Origin: Propionibacteriaceae bacterium
Lineage (GTDB): Bacteria; Actinomycetota; Actinomycetes; Propionibacteriales; Propionibacteriaceae
DNA length: 15,989 nt
Direction of reading: 5' to 3'
Assembly: GCA_030528545.1 (NCBI GenBank)
Contig: JAUMYR010000037.1
Coordinates: 6,708 to 22,696, forward strand
Of this stretch, positions 11,001 to 15,989 are shown one piece after another. The number at the start of each line of letters is the position of its first letter. Position 1 is the first letter of the stretch. The notes beneath the pieces are model-generated. The model did no database searches and was not told the DNA's origin. It saw nothing but the letters and a program-made list of their open reading frames with translations. The position numbers and the translations under genes are program-made.

Positions 11001-12251
11001 AGAGCTATCAACACCGACCAGGGCCAGGTGGCGTCGCCGTAGATCGAATGGTATGGGTGTGTCTGGCACACGCCGAGCTTGTTCAAACTTATGCTCCCAC
11101 GAATGCCTAGACTCTTCGTTCTCCGGAAGCGAGGAAGCTCGTACCCTATTCTCTGATATGAAATCACCAAGGCCCAGGCTGACGGTTAGGAAGTCAGGAT
11201 CACTGACTGAGCGGCACCACAGATCACCCCCGCGAGCGACCGCATCACGGATCAGGTCGGTCGTTTCTGGATATATATCATGTAAAGCGGCTGCCTGGCT
11301 TTGAGCCAATCCAAGGCACTCTCCAGCGGCCTGGTTGGCCGCGCCCAACCAGGATTCGCGGCTTTTTATAAATCTGGAGAGCTCTTTGACGAGACGATGA
11401 CGACGCAGGTAGTAGGTTGAAACAACCACGACTGGAGCAAGCAACAAGTAGTACCACCGGAAACCCACCGCGACAGATACAAGAAGAATCGAAGCAATGG
11501 TAGGTAGCAGCGTAAGCAGCATCTCAGTCACATCAAGCTCAGGCTTCTGCTCCGACGGCGCCCCTTTCAGAAGAATCTCGCGACCCTCAAGTGTTGCGGG
11601 CCTTGCGCGCCTTGGTCTCGCAGTAAATGACACATAGCCATAAGCGTTCCGCAGCGAGTCGTGATCCGCCCTGGTAAGCACCTGCATGTCCCACCGATCA
11701 TCGTCTCGATGCACGCTAAAGATTCCACCGCCCGGAACTGGCGTAGGACCGGGGACCTTCCTGCCACCGCAGGACAGCTCATACTGAGTCGACTGTAGGG
11801 CAACGCTGAGTGCCCTAGACTGTCCGTACAACACAACTTGCAGTACCAGGTCGGCCTCCGACTCAACCGCTGTCACCCAGTAGCTTCCACATAGCCGGAG
11901 CCCAACTCTCCCCCTGACTGGCCACGCGGTGGCCAACTGACGACCATCTAGATGCACAACCCTGAACTCGTCGTCTGATGAGAGCACTGGAGTCTGCGAT
12001 AGAGATCTATCCGGGCGGGATTCCTCGATTCTGACAACCGTGTATTGAAACAGCTGCGCATCGCGTACCCGGGCTTCCGGCGGCAGAGCGGCCTGGCCTT
12101 CCCAGACAACTAGATCACCACCAGATAGGCCCGGCTTAAGCGCTCGGACAAGGTCGATTACTGTCGCCGAGGTGGCAAGATCAACAGAGACAGGTAGCCC
12201 GCCTTCTAGTATCAGATGTAACGTCCATCGGGATCCACCGTTAACGCTCAA
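8061..12251 (-). CDS. EccC/EssC-like FtsK/SpoIIIE ATPase of a type VII secretion-like system
   Basis: This 1396-residue protein is the presumed motor. Residues 8-75 look like a ubiquitin-like beta-grasp fold and about 95-215 may be FHA-like; both are judged from pattern only. Two membrane segments span about 243-283. Residues 325-590 resemble the EccC/EssC domain before ATPase 1, including DPDFLTVSLGLG. ATPase 1 is intact, with GGTTGSGKS (644-652), IDYKGG, VVFDEFA (Asp750-Glu751) and LATQSPG. ATPase 2 has an intact Walker A, GLAGSGKT (971-978), but its Walker B, LIVMDRLD, has Arg after Asp1055. ATPase 3 has lost its P-loop (GSTPEFRRK, 1192-1200) but keeps LVVDSVD. EccC and EssC motors recruit WXG100 substrates through their ATPase modules. 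The start is a TTG, seven bases after a TAA in the same frame, with AAGGAA ten bases upstream. No in-frame Met occurs before residue 189, so TTG is the only reasonable start. The N-terminus is closer to Firmicutes EssC than to mycobacterial EccC. Confidence 0.88.
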   Translation of the reverse strand: MSVNGGSRWTLHLILEGGLPVSVDLATSATVIDLVRALKPGLSGGDLVVWEGQAALPPEARVRDAQLFQYTVVRIEESRPDRSLSQTPVLSSDDEFRVVHLDGRQLATAWPVRGRVGLRLCGSYWVTAVESEADLVLQVVLYGQSRALSVALQSTQYELSCGGRKVPGPTPVPGGGIFSVHRDDDRWDMQVLTRADHDSLRNAYGYVSFTARPRRARPATLEGREILLKGAPSEQKPELDVTEMLLTLLPTIASILLVSVAVGFRWYYLLLAPVVVVSTYYLRRHRLVKELSRFIKSRESWLGAANQAAGECLGLAQSQAAALHDIYPETTDLIRDAVARGGDLWCRSVSDPDFLTVSLGLGDFISENRVRASSLPENEESRHSWEHKFEQARRVPDTPIPFDLRRRHLALVGVDSSARAVSFHVLIQVLALHSPSTVSIVVLAPSSHDEHLGWLRLSPHVTSPSRWSGVRYLNGSSEAAAFLQANLNGDWRSSGESTLMVVDEAAAPPIDLLSEYSRHAEAVSILWLGGSWATIPSFVQTWLNALPYGMEVMPAGTLLRPVSTVPGTKLELFCRALAPLVDLPAAKTGALAVPDVVGLSAVLTLGDDLFRSSAVDGIDVEFLVDAQGAFTFSFSKHGPHLLVGGTTGSGKSEFVRALLCSAVAKYGPEELALILIDYKGGSSLGDFRNLPQTAGFVSNASEMNVDRLLKFLASEQRRRELLIAPFSDYIGYRKSGSGNRVLPRMLVVFDEFASFVNNAEREQMVVSLAQKGRSVGIHLVLATQSPGTAVTKNIRDNIDARFALRTADASASTAILDSPLASEIAASTKGRVLARLGDDKLRTFQSAYTKSRTLPTSSESPVTVLSSSGIPAEQTYALDTMRPDQKEDWEEVVSRVGSSLAPQSENGDGQPRLDPSLSDRDEADFAMPFRFDPWRVSCQDKLVVGISDRPTDQRQTPETCLLERASILISGLAGSGKTSLLQSFVWQFGGLVKSANLVVIDPTSTSTGGWDRVSTGSSRWLVCGDVGDSIDHLLDQVENILMSANESDRVLIVMDRLDQIATTLTESQVVRLAGIIANGPRRGVSFTCSRDPRVSLDARLSRAFLRSYEFDADLSWILREVEQGTYVRTPNPVLQSSGATEYTGNAVLGPVTAETAEYLLNKNASDMLALGLDETRHSVVSLESNVPLVVFGSTPEFRRKVILSFATRAASLGWTVAYLGPIKPPESVIDLVPTMMGVLSDELAGHDTLTVRFKKAIESVSADVLVVDSVDSLARTLRPRLVGEYRWSANVVHAELSSTSAFLGETISSNMVTPWATYRMPRFSHDVDFRGELLVGNAAYLYLEPRSQILMGAFHDEASGILAARPGKRYGTSRAVLSLQGERIELSHFLDDNYTN

Positions 12252-12254
12252 CGT

Positions 12255-12425
12255 TTATCCGTTCCTTCCACCTCGCTCCGCAGCTCCGGTGATGGCAGAA
12301 CCTACCAAGCCCGGATCAGTCTTGGGCTCGCGATAGACCCAGTATGACCCCGGTCGCCTTCCGCTATAACGGTAGTCGTCGGTACGAAGATGCCTTCTCA
12401 TCGGACGGCGAAGAAACCTCTTCAA
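12255..12425 (-). CDS. Small ORF between effector and ATPase genes (unknown)
   Basis: A 56-residue reading frame fills the gap between the nuclease-effector stop and the ATPase start. It begins with TTG immediately after the effector TGA, with AGG six bases upstream, and ends at a TAA two codons from... the ATPase TTG (TAA, ACG, TTG). An in-frame ATG at 12401 would give 48 residues but has no well-placed RBS. The predicted peptide is basic at its start (MKRFLRRPMRRHLR) and continues with YRYSGRRPGSYWVYRE. I do not recognise it. By position it could be an immunity or chaperone peptide, but it is small and basic, unlike typical nuclease inhibitors. An open frame this short could also be chance. 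Its frame is the same as that of both neighbours. Confidence 0.4.
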   Translation of the reverse strand: MKRFLRRPMRRHLRTDDYRYSGRRPGSYWVYREPKTDPGLVGSAITGAAERGGRNG

Positions 12426-13919
12426 TCATCGCCTGATCTCCACTAGGTGAATGTTTACAGCTGGCACATTAGGATCTTTCTTTCCAGCAGATGAGAACTC
12501 CTCCAGGATTTTTTCAAATGCTTTTGCATGCCGCTCAGTCAAACCGTCAGGCGGAAATCCTATATAAAGATCTCTCGATAGCAACGAAAGGTCTTGCTGG
12601 TCCCAGAAAAGACTGTACTTAGATGTCTGATCCTTCACGACAGGCCGCCCCCAATCGCGAAGATCTCTAGCATATCCTCGCATCACGCTCTCAACTTGCC
12701 CAGGATTGTTAGCATACGAACTGGCTGACAGATCGATACTTTTCACAGACACAATACGTCGGCCTGAGAAGTCCGATGCAATGTCAATCTTCTCATGGTT
12801 GTAAACTAGCTGCTTCAGGCTGGGGTGGCGCGACTGAAGAATTTCAAAGATAAGGTCTTCGACATGACGACCACGCCCTTCGTATCCGCTAATTGATCTT
12901 TCCCAAATGCCAGGTCGATAAGTGATCGAAGTCTCAGTAACATCGGCCAGCTTCGGGCTAACTTTCCTGATGGTCTGTTGCGCGGGAGACAGAAGCTTCT
13001 CTGCGTCTTTGTCAAGGCGAGACAGATCGGTTAGACGGAGCGCGCTATTAGATTTAAGCCCCAGCTTTGCCACAAGGCCAGGTGCTTTCTGCATGAGGCC
13101 TGCCCCACCGAATAGAAGAAGTGGCAGGCTTACACCATTTACCACAAACCACGCAACAGGATCCTTGTCCAGCAAGTCCTTTCGCATGACGCTGTCGCCA
13201 AGAACTGTGAGCACCTCTTGGCGTGCCCCTTTGCTACCGTCGGCGAACTCGTCGTCAACAATAGCCCGGCGCAGCGCTGAGAGCGTCTGCCAAGTTTCAT
13301 CGCGGCGGCGGGCGGAGTCGTCCGCGGTGAAAATGTTGCCTAGTGTCAGATCCCATCCAGCGACAAGAAGTCCGCTAAGGCCTGCTAGAAACTCTCCCAT
13401 CGTGTTGTCCCATATGCGTTGAAACGTGGACGGTTCGGCTGTCTTCTTGACGAGTGTTCTAACTTCGCCGTTGGGCAGCAAGCTGTCAATGTAGGTAGCC
13501 ACCCTTTCGCGTTCCGCGGACGCCCGCAATCTAGCTAGATCTACACCCGTTTGGTTGTAGATGGTCTGCCCAGATTTCCGGTTCTGGGTAACTAGTTCCC
13601 GCACTGGTGAAATTTCTTTGTTTGACAGCGGACCGCTCGCGGATCGGCGAGCCTCGTCTTCGAGTTGCTCGAGCCTGTCGGCAAGACTACGTAGTTGCGC
13701 GGCGCAGGCTATGGCGTTTCTCTCTAGTGATTCACAGGTCGCGCTATGCCGGTCGATGACAGCTACGAGCTGGGTAATGGCCTGACCGGTTCCTGCCAGG
13801 GGCAACTGGTTCTTCGCCGCAGCCATGGAACTTTTGGCAGAAGAGGAGAGCGAAGCGAATCTAGCTAATTCACTGGCTGCCGACCGTAGGGCTTCTGGGT
13901 TTCCCGAAATATAACGCAT
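12426..13919 (-). CDS. T7SS-type effector with ESX/LXG-like N-terminus and C-terminal nuclease-like toxin domain
   Basis: The 497-residue protein has the two-part build of polymorphic toxins exported by type VII systems. Residues 1-100 are helical and WXG100/LXG-like, rich in Ala and Ser. Two hydrophobic stretches, about 174-197 and 254-276, sit in the middle. The C-terminal part, from about 335, contains Glu354 (RHVEDLI), Asp379 (KIDIASDF) and Ser391-Val-Lys393 (IVSVKSIDLSA). That E...D...SxK spacing fits the PD-(D/E)xK nuclease fold with Ser in place of the second acid, as I recall for the zinc-dependent DNase toxin of CdiA from E. coli EC869; the assignment rests on motif only. The ATG at 13919 directly follows the upstream stop, overlaps GGTGAG, and gives a typical helical N-terminus, so it was preferred to the ATG at 13958, which would overlap the previous gene. 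No recognisable immunity gene follows. Confidence 0.72.
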   Translation of the reverse strand: MRYISGNPEALRSAASELARFASLSSSAKSSMAAAKNQLPLAGTGQAITQLVAVIDRHSATCESLERNAIACAAQLRSLADRLEQLEDEARRSASGPLSNKEISPVRELVTQNRKSGQTIYNQTGVDLARLRASAERERVATYIDSLLPNGEVRTLVKKTAEPSTFQRIWDNTMGEFLAGLSGLLVAGWDLTLGNIFTADDSARRRDETWQTLSALRRAIVDDEFADGSKGARQEVLTVLGDSVMRKDLLDKDPVAWFVVNGVSLPLLLFGGAGLMQKAPGLVAKLGLKSNSALRLTDLSRLDKDAEKLLSPAQQTIRKVSPKLADVTETSITYRPGIWERSISGYEGRGRHVEDLIFEILQSRHPSLKQLVYNHEKIDIASDFSGRRIVSVKSIDLSASSYANNPGQVESVMRGYARDLRDWGRPVVKDQTSKYSLFWDQQDLSLLSRDLYIGFPPDGLTERHAKAFEKILEEFSSAGKKDPNVPAVNIHLVEIRR

Positions 13920-13920
13920 C

Positions 13921-14211
13921 TCACCGACCACCGCCGATGAAACCAACACTGTCGTCAAGTTGCGAGAGGTAGTTAGCGTATGCGTTCATAAGAGAAGCGG
14001 CTGCACTGAGATCAAGAGCAGCGTTGTTGGCATGAGTAGCCCAGCGCTCTTTGAAATAGGCTACTGCTAACGCCGGAGCAAGGTTTGGATTTCCTTCTCC
14101 AGTACCATCTTCTGCGCATGTAGGGAAGACATCGGCCACACCTTGCGCTTCTTTGGCGGCCTTTGCGAGGCGGTTAGCAAGTTCCTGAATCTCCGCAACA
14201 GAAATACCCAT
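13921..14211 (-). CDS. Small ESX/WXG100-like helical protein, second of a pair
   Basis: The 96-residue product is predicted to be two amphipathic helices (about 3-30 and 45-86) separated by a Gly/Asn/Pro-rich stretch (TCAEDGTGEGNPNLAP). That is the helix-turn-helix hairpin of the ESAT-6/WXG100 superfamily, but the central WXG is absent; the nearest Trp is in FKERWATH. No clear YxxxD/E export signal is visible at the C-terminus, which ends FIGGGR. In such operons, unlike pairs of small helical proteins or a small partner of a large LXG toxin form heterodimers that are recognised by the EccC-type motor. Its gene ends one base before the effector start and begins 15 bases after the WXG100-like gene, so a partner or targeting factor for the effector is the best guess. 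The weak RBS suggests translational coupling to the upstream gene. Confidence 0.7.
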   Translation of the reverse strand: MGISVAEIQELANRLAKAAKEAQGVADVFPTCAEDGTGEGNPNLAPALAVAYFKERWATHANNAALDLSAAASLMNAYANYLSQLDDSVGFIGGGR

Positions 14212-14226
14212 TACCGGAAAGCCTGA

Positions 14227-14505
14227 CTACAGCGTGAACTGGCCGTCAGCATAATCAAGATGCTCAGCGTACCGCTTGAGTACCTGCCCTGCGTGGTCCA
14301 TTGCCTCCAGCATGCTCTGCTGCGCCGATGCCCACTTAGCGAGGTACTCATCGTATTGCTCCGCAGCATTTCCGGTAAATTCGCTACTCCGGGTGACACT
14401 GCTCCGCAATTGATTTAGCGTAGCTTCAAGGTTTGCGCGCTGGGCATCGACTTTACCAGCCAAGGCTTGAATCTGCTCGACGTTCATTGTGGCATTCAGT
14501 GCCAT
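14227..14505 (-). CDS. WXG100-family-like protein (ESX substrate), first gene of the operon
   Basis: At 92 residues this has the size and form of a WXG100 protein: helix 1 about 9-40, a turn at SEFTGNAAEQY, and helix 2 about 48-85. The turn sits where WxG is expected and reads FTG (43-45), a conservative variant. Members of this family are secreted as dimers by ESX/T7SS motors and are small substrates or chaperone-like partners. The C-terminal YAEHLDYADGQF resembles, but does not exactly match, the YxxxD/E signal. The start at 14505 has AAGGAG at 14512-14517 with a six-base spacer, the best RBS of the operon, which suggests high expression. It leads the operon that ends with the EccC-like motor and the DUF4407 protein. 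Confidence 0.85.
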   Translation of the reverse strand: MALNATMNVEQIQALAGKVDAQRANLEATLNQLRSSVTRSSEFTGNAAEQYDEYLAKWASAQQSMLEAMDHAGQVLKRYAEHLDYADGQFTL

Positions 14506-14511
14506 TTTCGG

Positions 14512-14567
14512 CTCCTTAAAATTGGGACGAAAAACTTGATTACACTTCTCGAACTAGCTCTTCGAAA
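14512..14567 (-). promoter_or_regulatory. Candidate promoter and RBS of the T7SS-like operon
   Basis: On the minus strand, TTTCGA (14562-14567) and TGTAAT (14539-14544) stand 17 bases apart and could be -35 and -10. Transcription would then start near 14532 and give a leader of about 27 bases containing AAGGAG at 14512-14517. The hexamers are imperfect. The roughly 290 bases upstream (14506-14795) are AT-rich and hold no gene. Confidence 0.35.
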
Positions 14568-14723
14568 TACCATATTGATGGTTCAATGACATCATTCCTA
14601 CATCTCTTCGAGACCTAGGGGACCAAGATCAGATTTCCGCTACGCACCACCTTCCCTCCTCGAACCCATGCCCTCGCCAGACTTTCCGCCTAAGCACGAC
14701 AACTCTTTTACTGAACACCAGAT

Positions 14724-14743
14724 GCTGTGAGCTATAGCACAGC
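14724..14743. promoter_or_regulatory. Dyad or terminator-like hairpin upstream of the operon
   Basis: GCTGTG (14724-14729) and CACAGC (14738-14743) form a perfect six-base inverted repeat around an eight-base loop, and the palindrome GCTATAGC (14731-14738) sits in the centre. TTTT follows on the plus strand, so it could be an intrinsic terminator for plus-strand transcription, or an operator-like dyad about 220 bases upstream of the first T7SS-like gene. Confidence 0.3.
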
Positions 14744-14795
14744 TTTTAGCTCCAGCGCTTGGCTCAAAATCTTCTTTTTGCTTAGTCTAGCATGG

Positions 14796-15275
14796 TCATG
14801 CTTGGTCAGCTCTTCGGACTTGAGCGTGGGTCAGGTGCGTTTTCGTCCGGAGATGAGGAGCCCTCCTAGGCGGTAGTTGTGGGGGCTGCGGAAACCGCGG
14901 GTGATGCGGCGGTGGAGCTCGAAGGGGTGCGTTAAATGGCTTCGGTGCCGCCGTTGCTAGCTCCCGAGGTGGGCTTACCCTGGTTTTGTGGGCGCCCGAG
15001 TTAGCGGGACAAGGGTTCCGCGGAAAAGGCGTGTCATGGCAGAGCAGAAGAGACGCAGAGAAGGGAAGAAGCTCCACAGATTGCAGACATGTGCTCTCTA
15101 GCTGCCCTACCGTCAGCTCCGGGCACACGTATCCCGCGATGTATCCGCCTTCAGCAAGGGTCGGTTCGCTCCACGCCAATCGAAAGCACTCAGTCTCCGC
15201 GAGGCGTAGCAGTGTGTCTGCTGCATCTATCGGCACGAGGACACAGGCGTCCAAAAGCGCGGTGAATCGAGCCAT
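14796..15275 (-). pseudogene. Truncated PIN-domain (VapC-like) toxin
   Basis: The ATG at 15275 follows the antitoxin stop by two bases. The first 42 residues, ALLDACVLVPIDAADTLLRLAE then FRLAWSEPTLAE, are a clear PIN-domain N-terminus with the first catalytic Asp in LLDACVLVP. From about 15149 downward the protein stops looking like a PIN domain and becomes Pro/His-rich. The frame stays open for 159 codons to 14796 but runs through unrelated DNA and the ISL3 remnant. The later acidic residues needed for RNase activity are therefore missing, so the toxin is very probably inactive. Insertion or deletion tied to the IS is the likely cause. Confidence 0.7.
14808..14970 (-). mobile_element. Remnant of an ISL3-family insertion sequence (3' end of transposase)
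   Basis: Read on the minus strand, 14970 to about 14935 encodes TSGASNGGTEAI. After a change of frame, sequence down to the TGA at 14831-14833 encodes ELHRRITRGFRSPHNYRL and a short tail. Together these match the C-terminal NGxTEAIN...RR..GFRN..NYRLR signature of ISL3-family DDE transposases. Immediately past the stop, the plus strand from 14808 reads AGCTCTTCGGACTTGAGCGT, which resembles the GGCTCTTC-type terminal inverted repeat of this family. The coding remnant has at least one frameshift and everything upstream of about 14970 is unrecognisable, so it is a dead fragment. The second IS end was not found. Confidence 0.7.
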
Positions 15276-15277
15276 CC

Positions 15278-15781
15278 CTACTGTGCTGCTTTCCGCCGGG
15301 CAGCTTTCAAGGCTTCGGAATAGGATTCCGCGTCCGCGTCGTAGAGGCCGGTAGCGACGGCCTCGCGGGTGAGGTCGTCCAGGATCGCGCGACGCTCGAC
15401 CCGGGAGCGGCGCCGGTATTCGAGCAGGTCTTGGAGGCGGACCCGGCGATGACGCCCGCCGGTCGTCCGGTCGTAGGGAAGTTCCCTCTTCTCAAGCAGC
15501 TTGACCAGGGTGGGTCGGCTGATCCCAAGGAAGTCGGCCGCTTGCTGGGTCGTGAGCCGCTGTTCAGTCGGCACCAGCGTAATGGCTAGGCCTTCTCGCA
15601 TCGCGGCAACAACATCGACCAGGACGCGGTATGCCTCGATCGGCAAGGGCACGACCTGACCGTCCGGCCCCAGCAGGGCCGTCGGCTCAGAGACCTGGTC
15701 GAGAAACCTCGAGAGGCCGTTCATCGCCTCAAAATACTCGGGGGAAAGTATCGTGCGGAGCTCAAGCACCGGTGCGGCCAT
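15278..15781 (-). CDS. Excisionase-type HTH antitoxin of a PIN toxin module
   Basis: The 167-residue product carries a MerR/excisionase-like DNA-binding segment at about 76-125: LTTQQAADFLGISRPTLVKL followed by Leu-Pro-Tyr, a basic RTTGGRHRRVR wing and LLEYRR. The N-terminal 70 residues resemble a small dimerisation domain, and the C-terminal 40 residues, charged and Ala-rich (ESYSEALKAARRKAAQ), are probably the part that wraps the toxin. This architecture is typical of antitoxins encoded just before PIN-domain toxins in actinobacteria, and the next gene is such a toxin, two bases downstream. The antitoxin appears intact although its partner is truncated. Such proteins usually repress their own promoter; an A/T-rich imperfect dyad (CGAAATATTCG, at about 15800-15810) lies just upstream. 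Confidence 0.8.
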   Translation of the reverse strand: MAAPVLELRTILSPEYFEAMNGLSRFLDQVSEPTALLGPDGQVVPLPIEAYRVLVDVVAAMREGLAITLVPTEQRLTTQQAADFLGISRPTLVKLLEKRELPYDRTTGGRHRRVRLQDLLEYRRRSRVERRAILDDLTREAVATGLYDADAESYSEALKAARRKAAQ

Positions 15782-15840
15782 AACCCCAGCGCAGCAAAAC
15801 GAAATATTCGAAACTCTCGACCGTAATGCCGCTGGGCCGA

Positions 15841-15935
15841 TCCGGGCCGGGCCACCAGACGCGGGCCGCGCACGTCCCTGACTGCCAGCTCGACGGCCTA
15901 CGCAGGCCGGGCCGCTAGACGCGGACTGCGCACTT
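15841..15935. repeat. Two imperfect copies of a ~35-bp unit, 60-bp period
   Basis: Bases 15841-15875 and 15901-15935 align without gaps at an offset of exactly 60 bases. Both share GGCCGGGCC, AGACGCGG and GCGCAC with a few substitutions between. No gene is evident in 15782-15989; the stretch is very G+C-rich. A third copy was not found before the window ends. Confidence 0.55.
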
Positions 15936-15989
15936 CGCCCACGCCGGACGGCGATACCGAGCCCTCCGACAAGGGCTTGGCACCCGTCG

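Noticed and set aside
13920..13958. Upstream ATG at 13958 for the effector gene
   Set aside because: It overlaps the preceding gene and adds a Val/Ser-rich extension unlike an ESX N-terminus; the ATG at 13919 follows the preceding stop directly.
14549..14565. LexA/SOS-box-like sequence TCGAAC...CTTCGA before the WXG100-like gene
   Set aside because: The spacer is five bases instead of four and the second half has a mismatch, so it does not fit the actinobacterial consensus.

Overview
The window looks like a high-G+C actinobacterium. The flanking genes (argG at the left, an HTH antitoxin at the right) are strongly G/C-rich at third codon positions, GTG and TTG starts occur, argG appears leaderless, and the central locus carries WXG100-type proteins with an EccC/EssC-like ATPase. 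I cannot name the genus from sequence alone. The central 12.5 kb is visibly less G+C-rich than its flanks and reads as an accessory island.

Layout. Bases 1-1688 hold argG (argininosuccinate synthase) behind a probable leaderless promoter. Bases 1689-2225 form a long non-coding stretch with a weak argG terminator, a block of overlapping and partly mutually exclusive hairpins, and a five-codon ORF behind a strong ribosome binding site. Bases 2226-6257 encode a 1343-aa NACHT/STAND-type NTPase with a long helical C-terminus, architecturally like bacterial NLR anti-phage sensors.

Convergent to it, a minus-strand operon runs from 14505 down to 6377: a WXG100-like protein, a second small ESX-like helical protein, a 497-aa effector (ESX/LXG-like N-terminus and a C-terminal PD-(D/E)xK-like nuclease with an E...D...SxK pattern), a very small ORF, a 1396-aa EccC/EssC-like three-module ATPase, and a DUF4407 membrane/coiled-coil protein. 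The genes are almost touching, so I infer a single transcription unit. It resembles a minimal type VII secretion (ESX/Wss-like) system: motor, small helical substrates and nuclease cargo are present, but no EccB, EccD, EccE, MycP, EssA/EssB or YueB/EsaA homologue is visible, and no obvious immunity gene. DUF4407 may supply the missing membrane component.

Bases 14808-15781 are a scarred right flank: the decayed 3' end of an ISL3-family transposase with its terminal inverted repeat, a PIN-domain toxin cut off after about 42 residues, and its intact HTH antitoxin. Two copies of a roughly 35-bp sequence repeat with a 60-bp period near the right end. No tRNA, rRNA or CRISPR array was seen. The most interesting content is the reduced T7SS-like operon with its nuclease effector, next to a NACHT NTPase on the same island.
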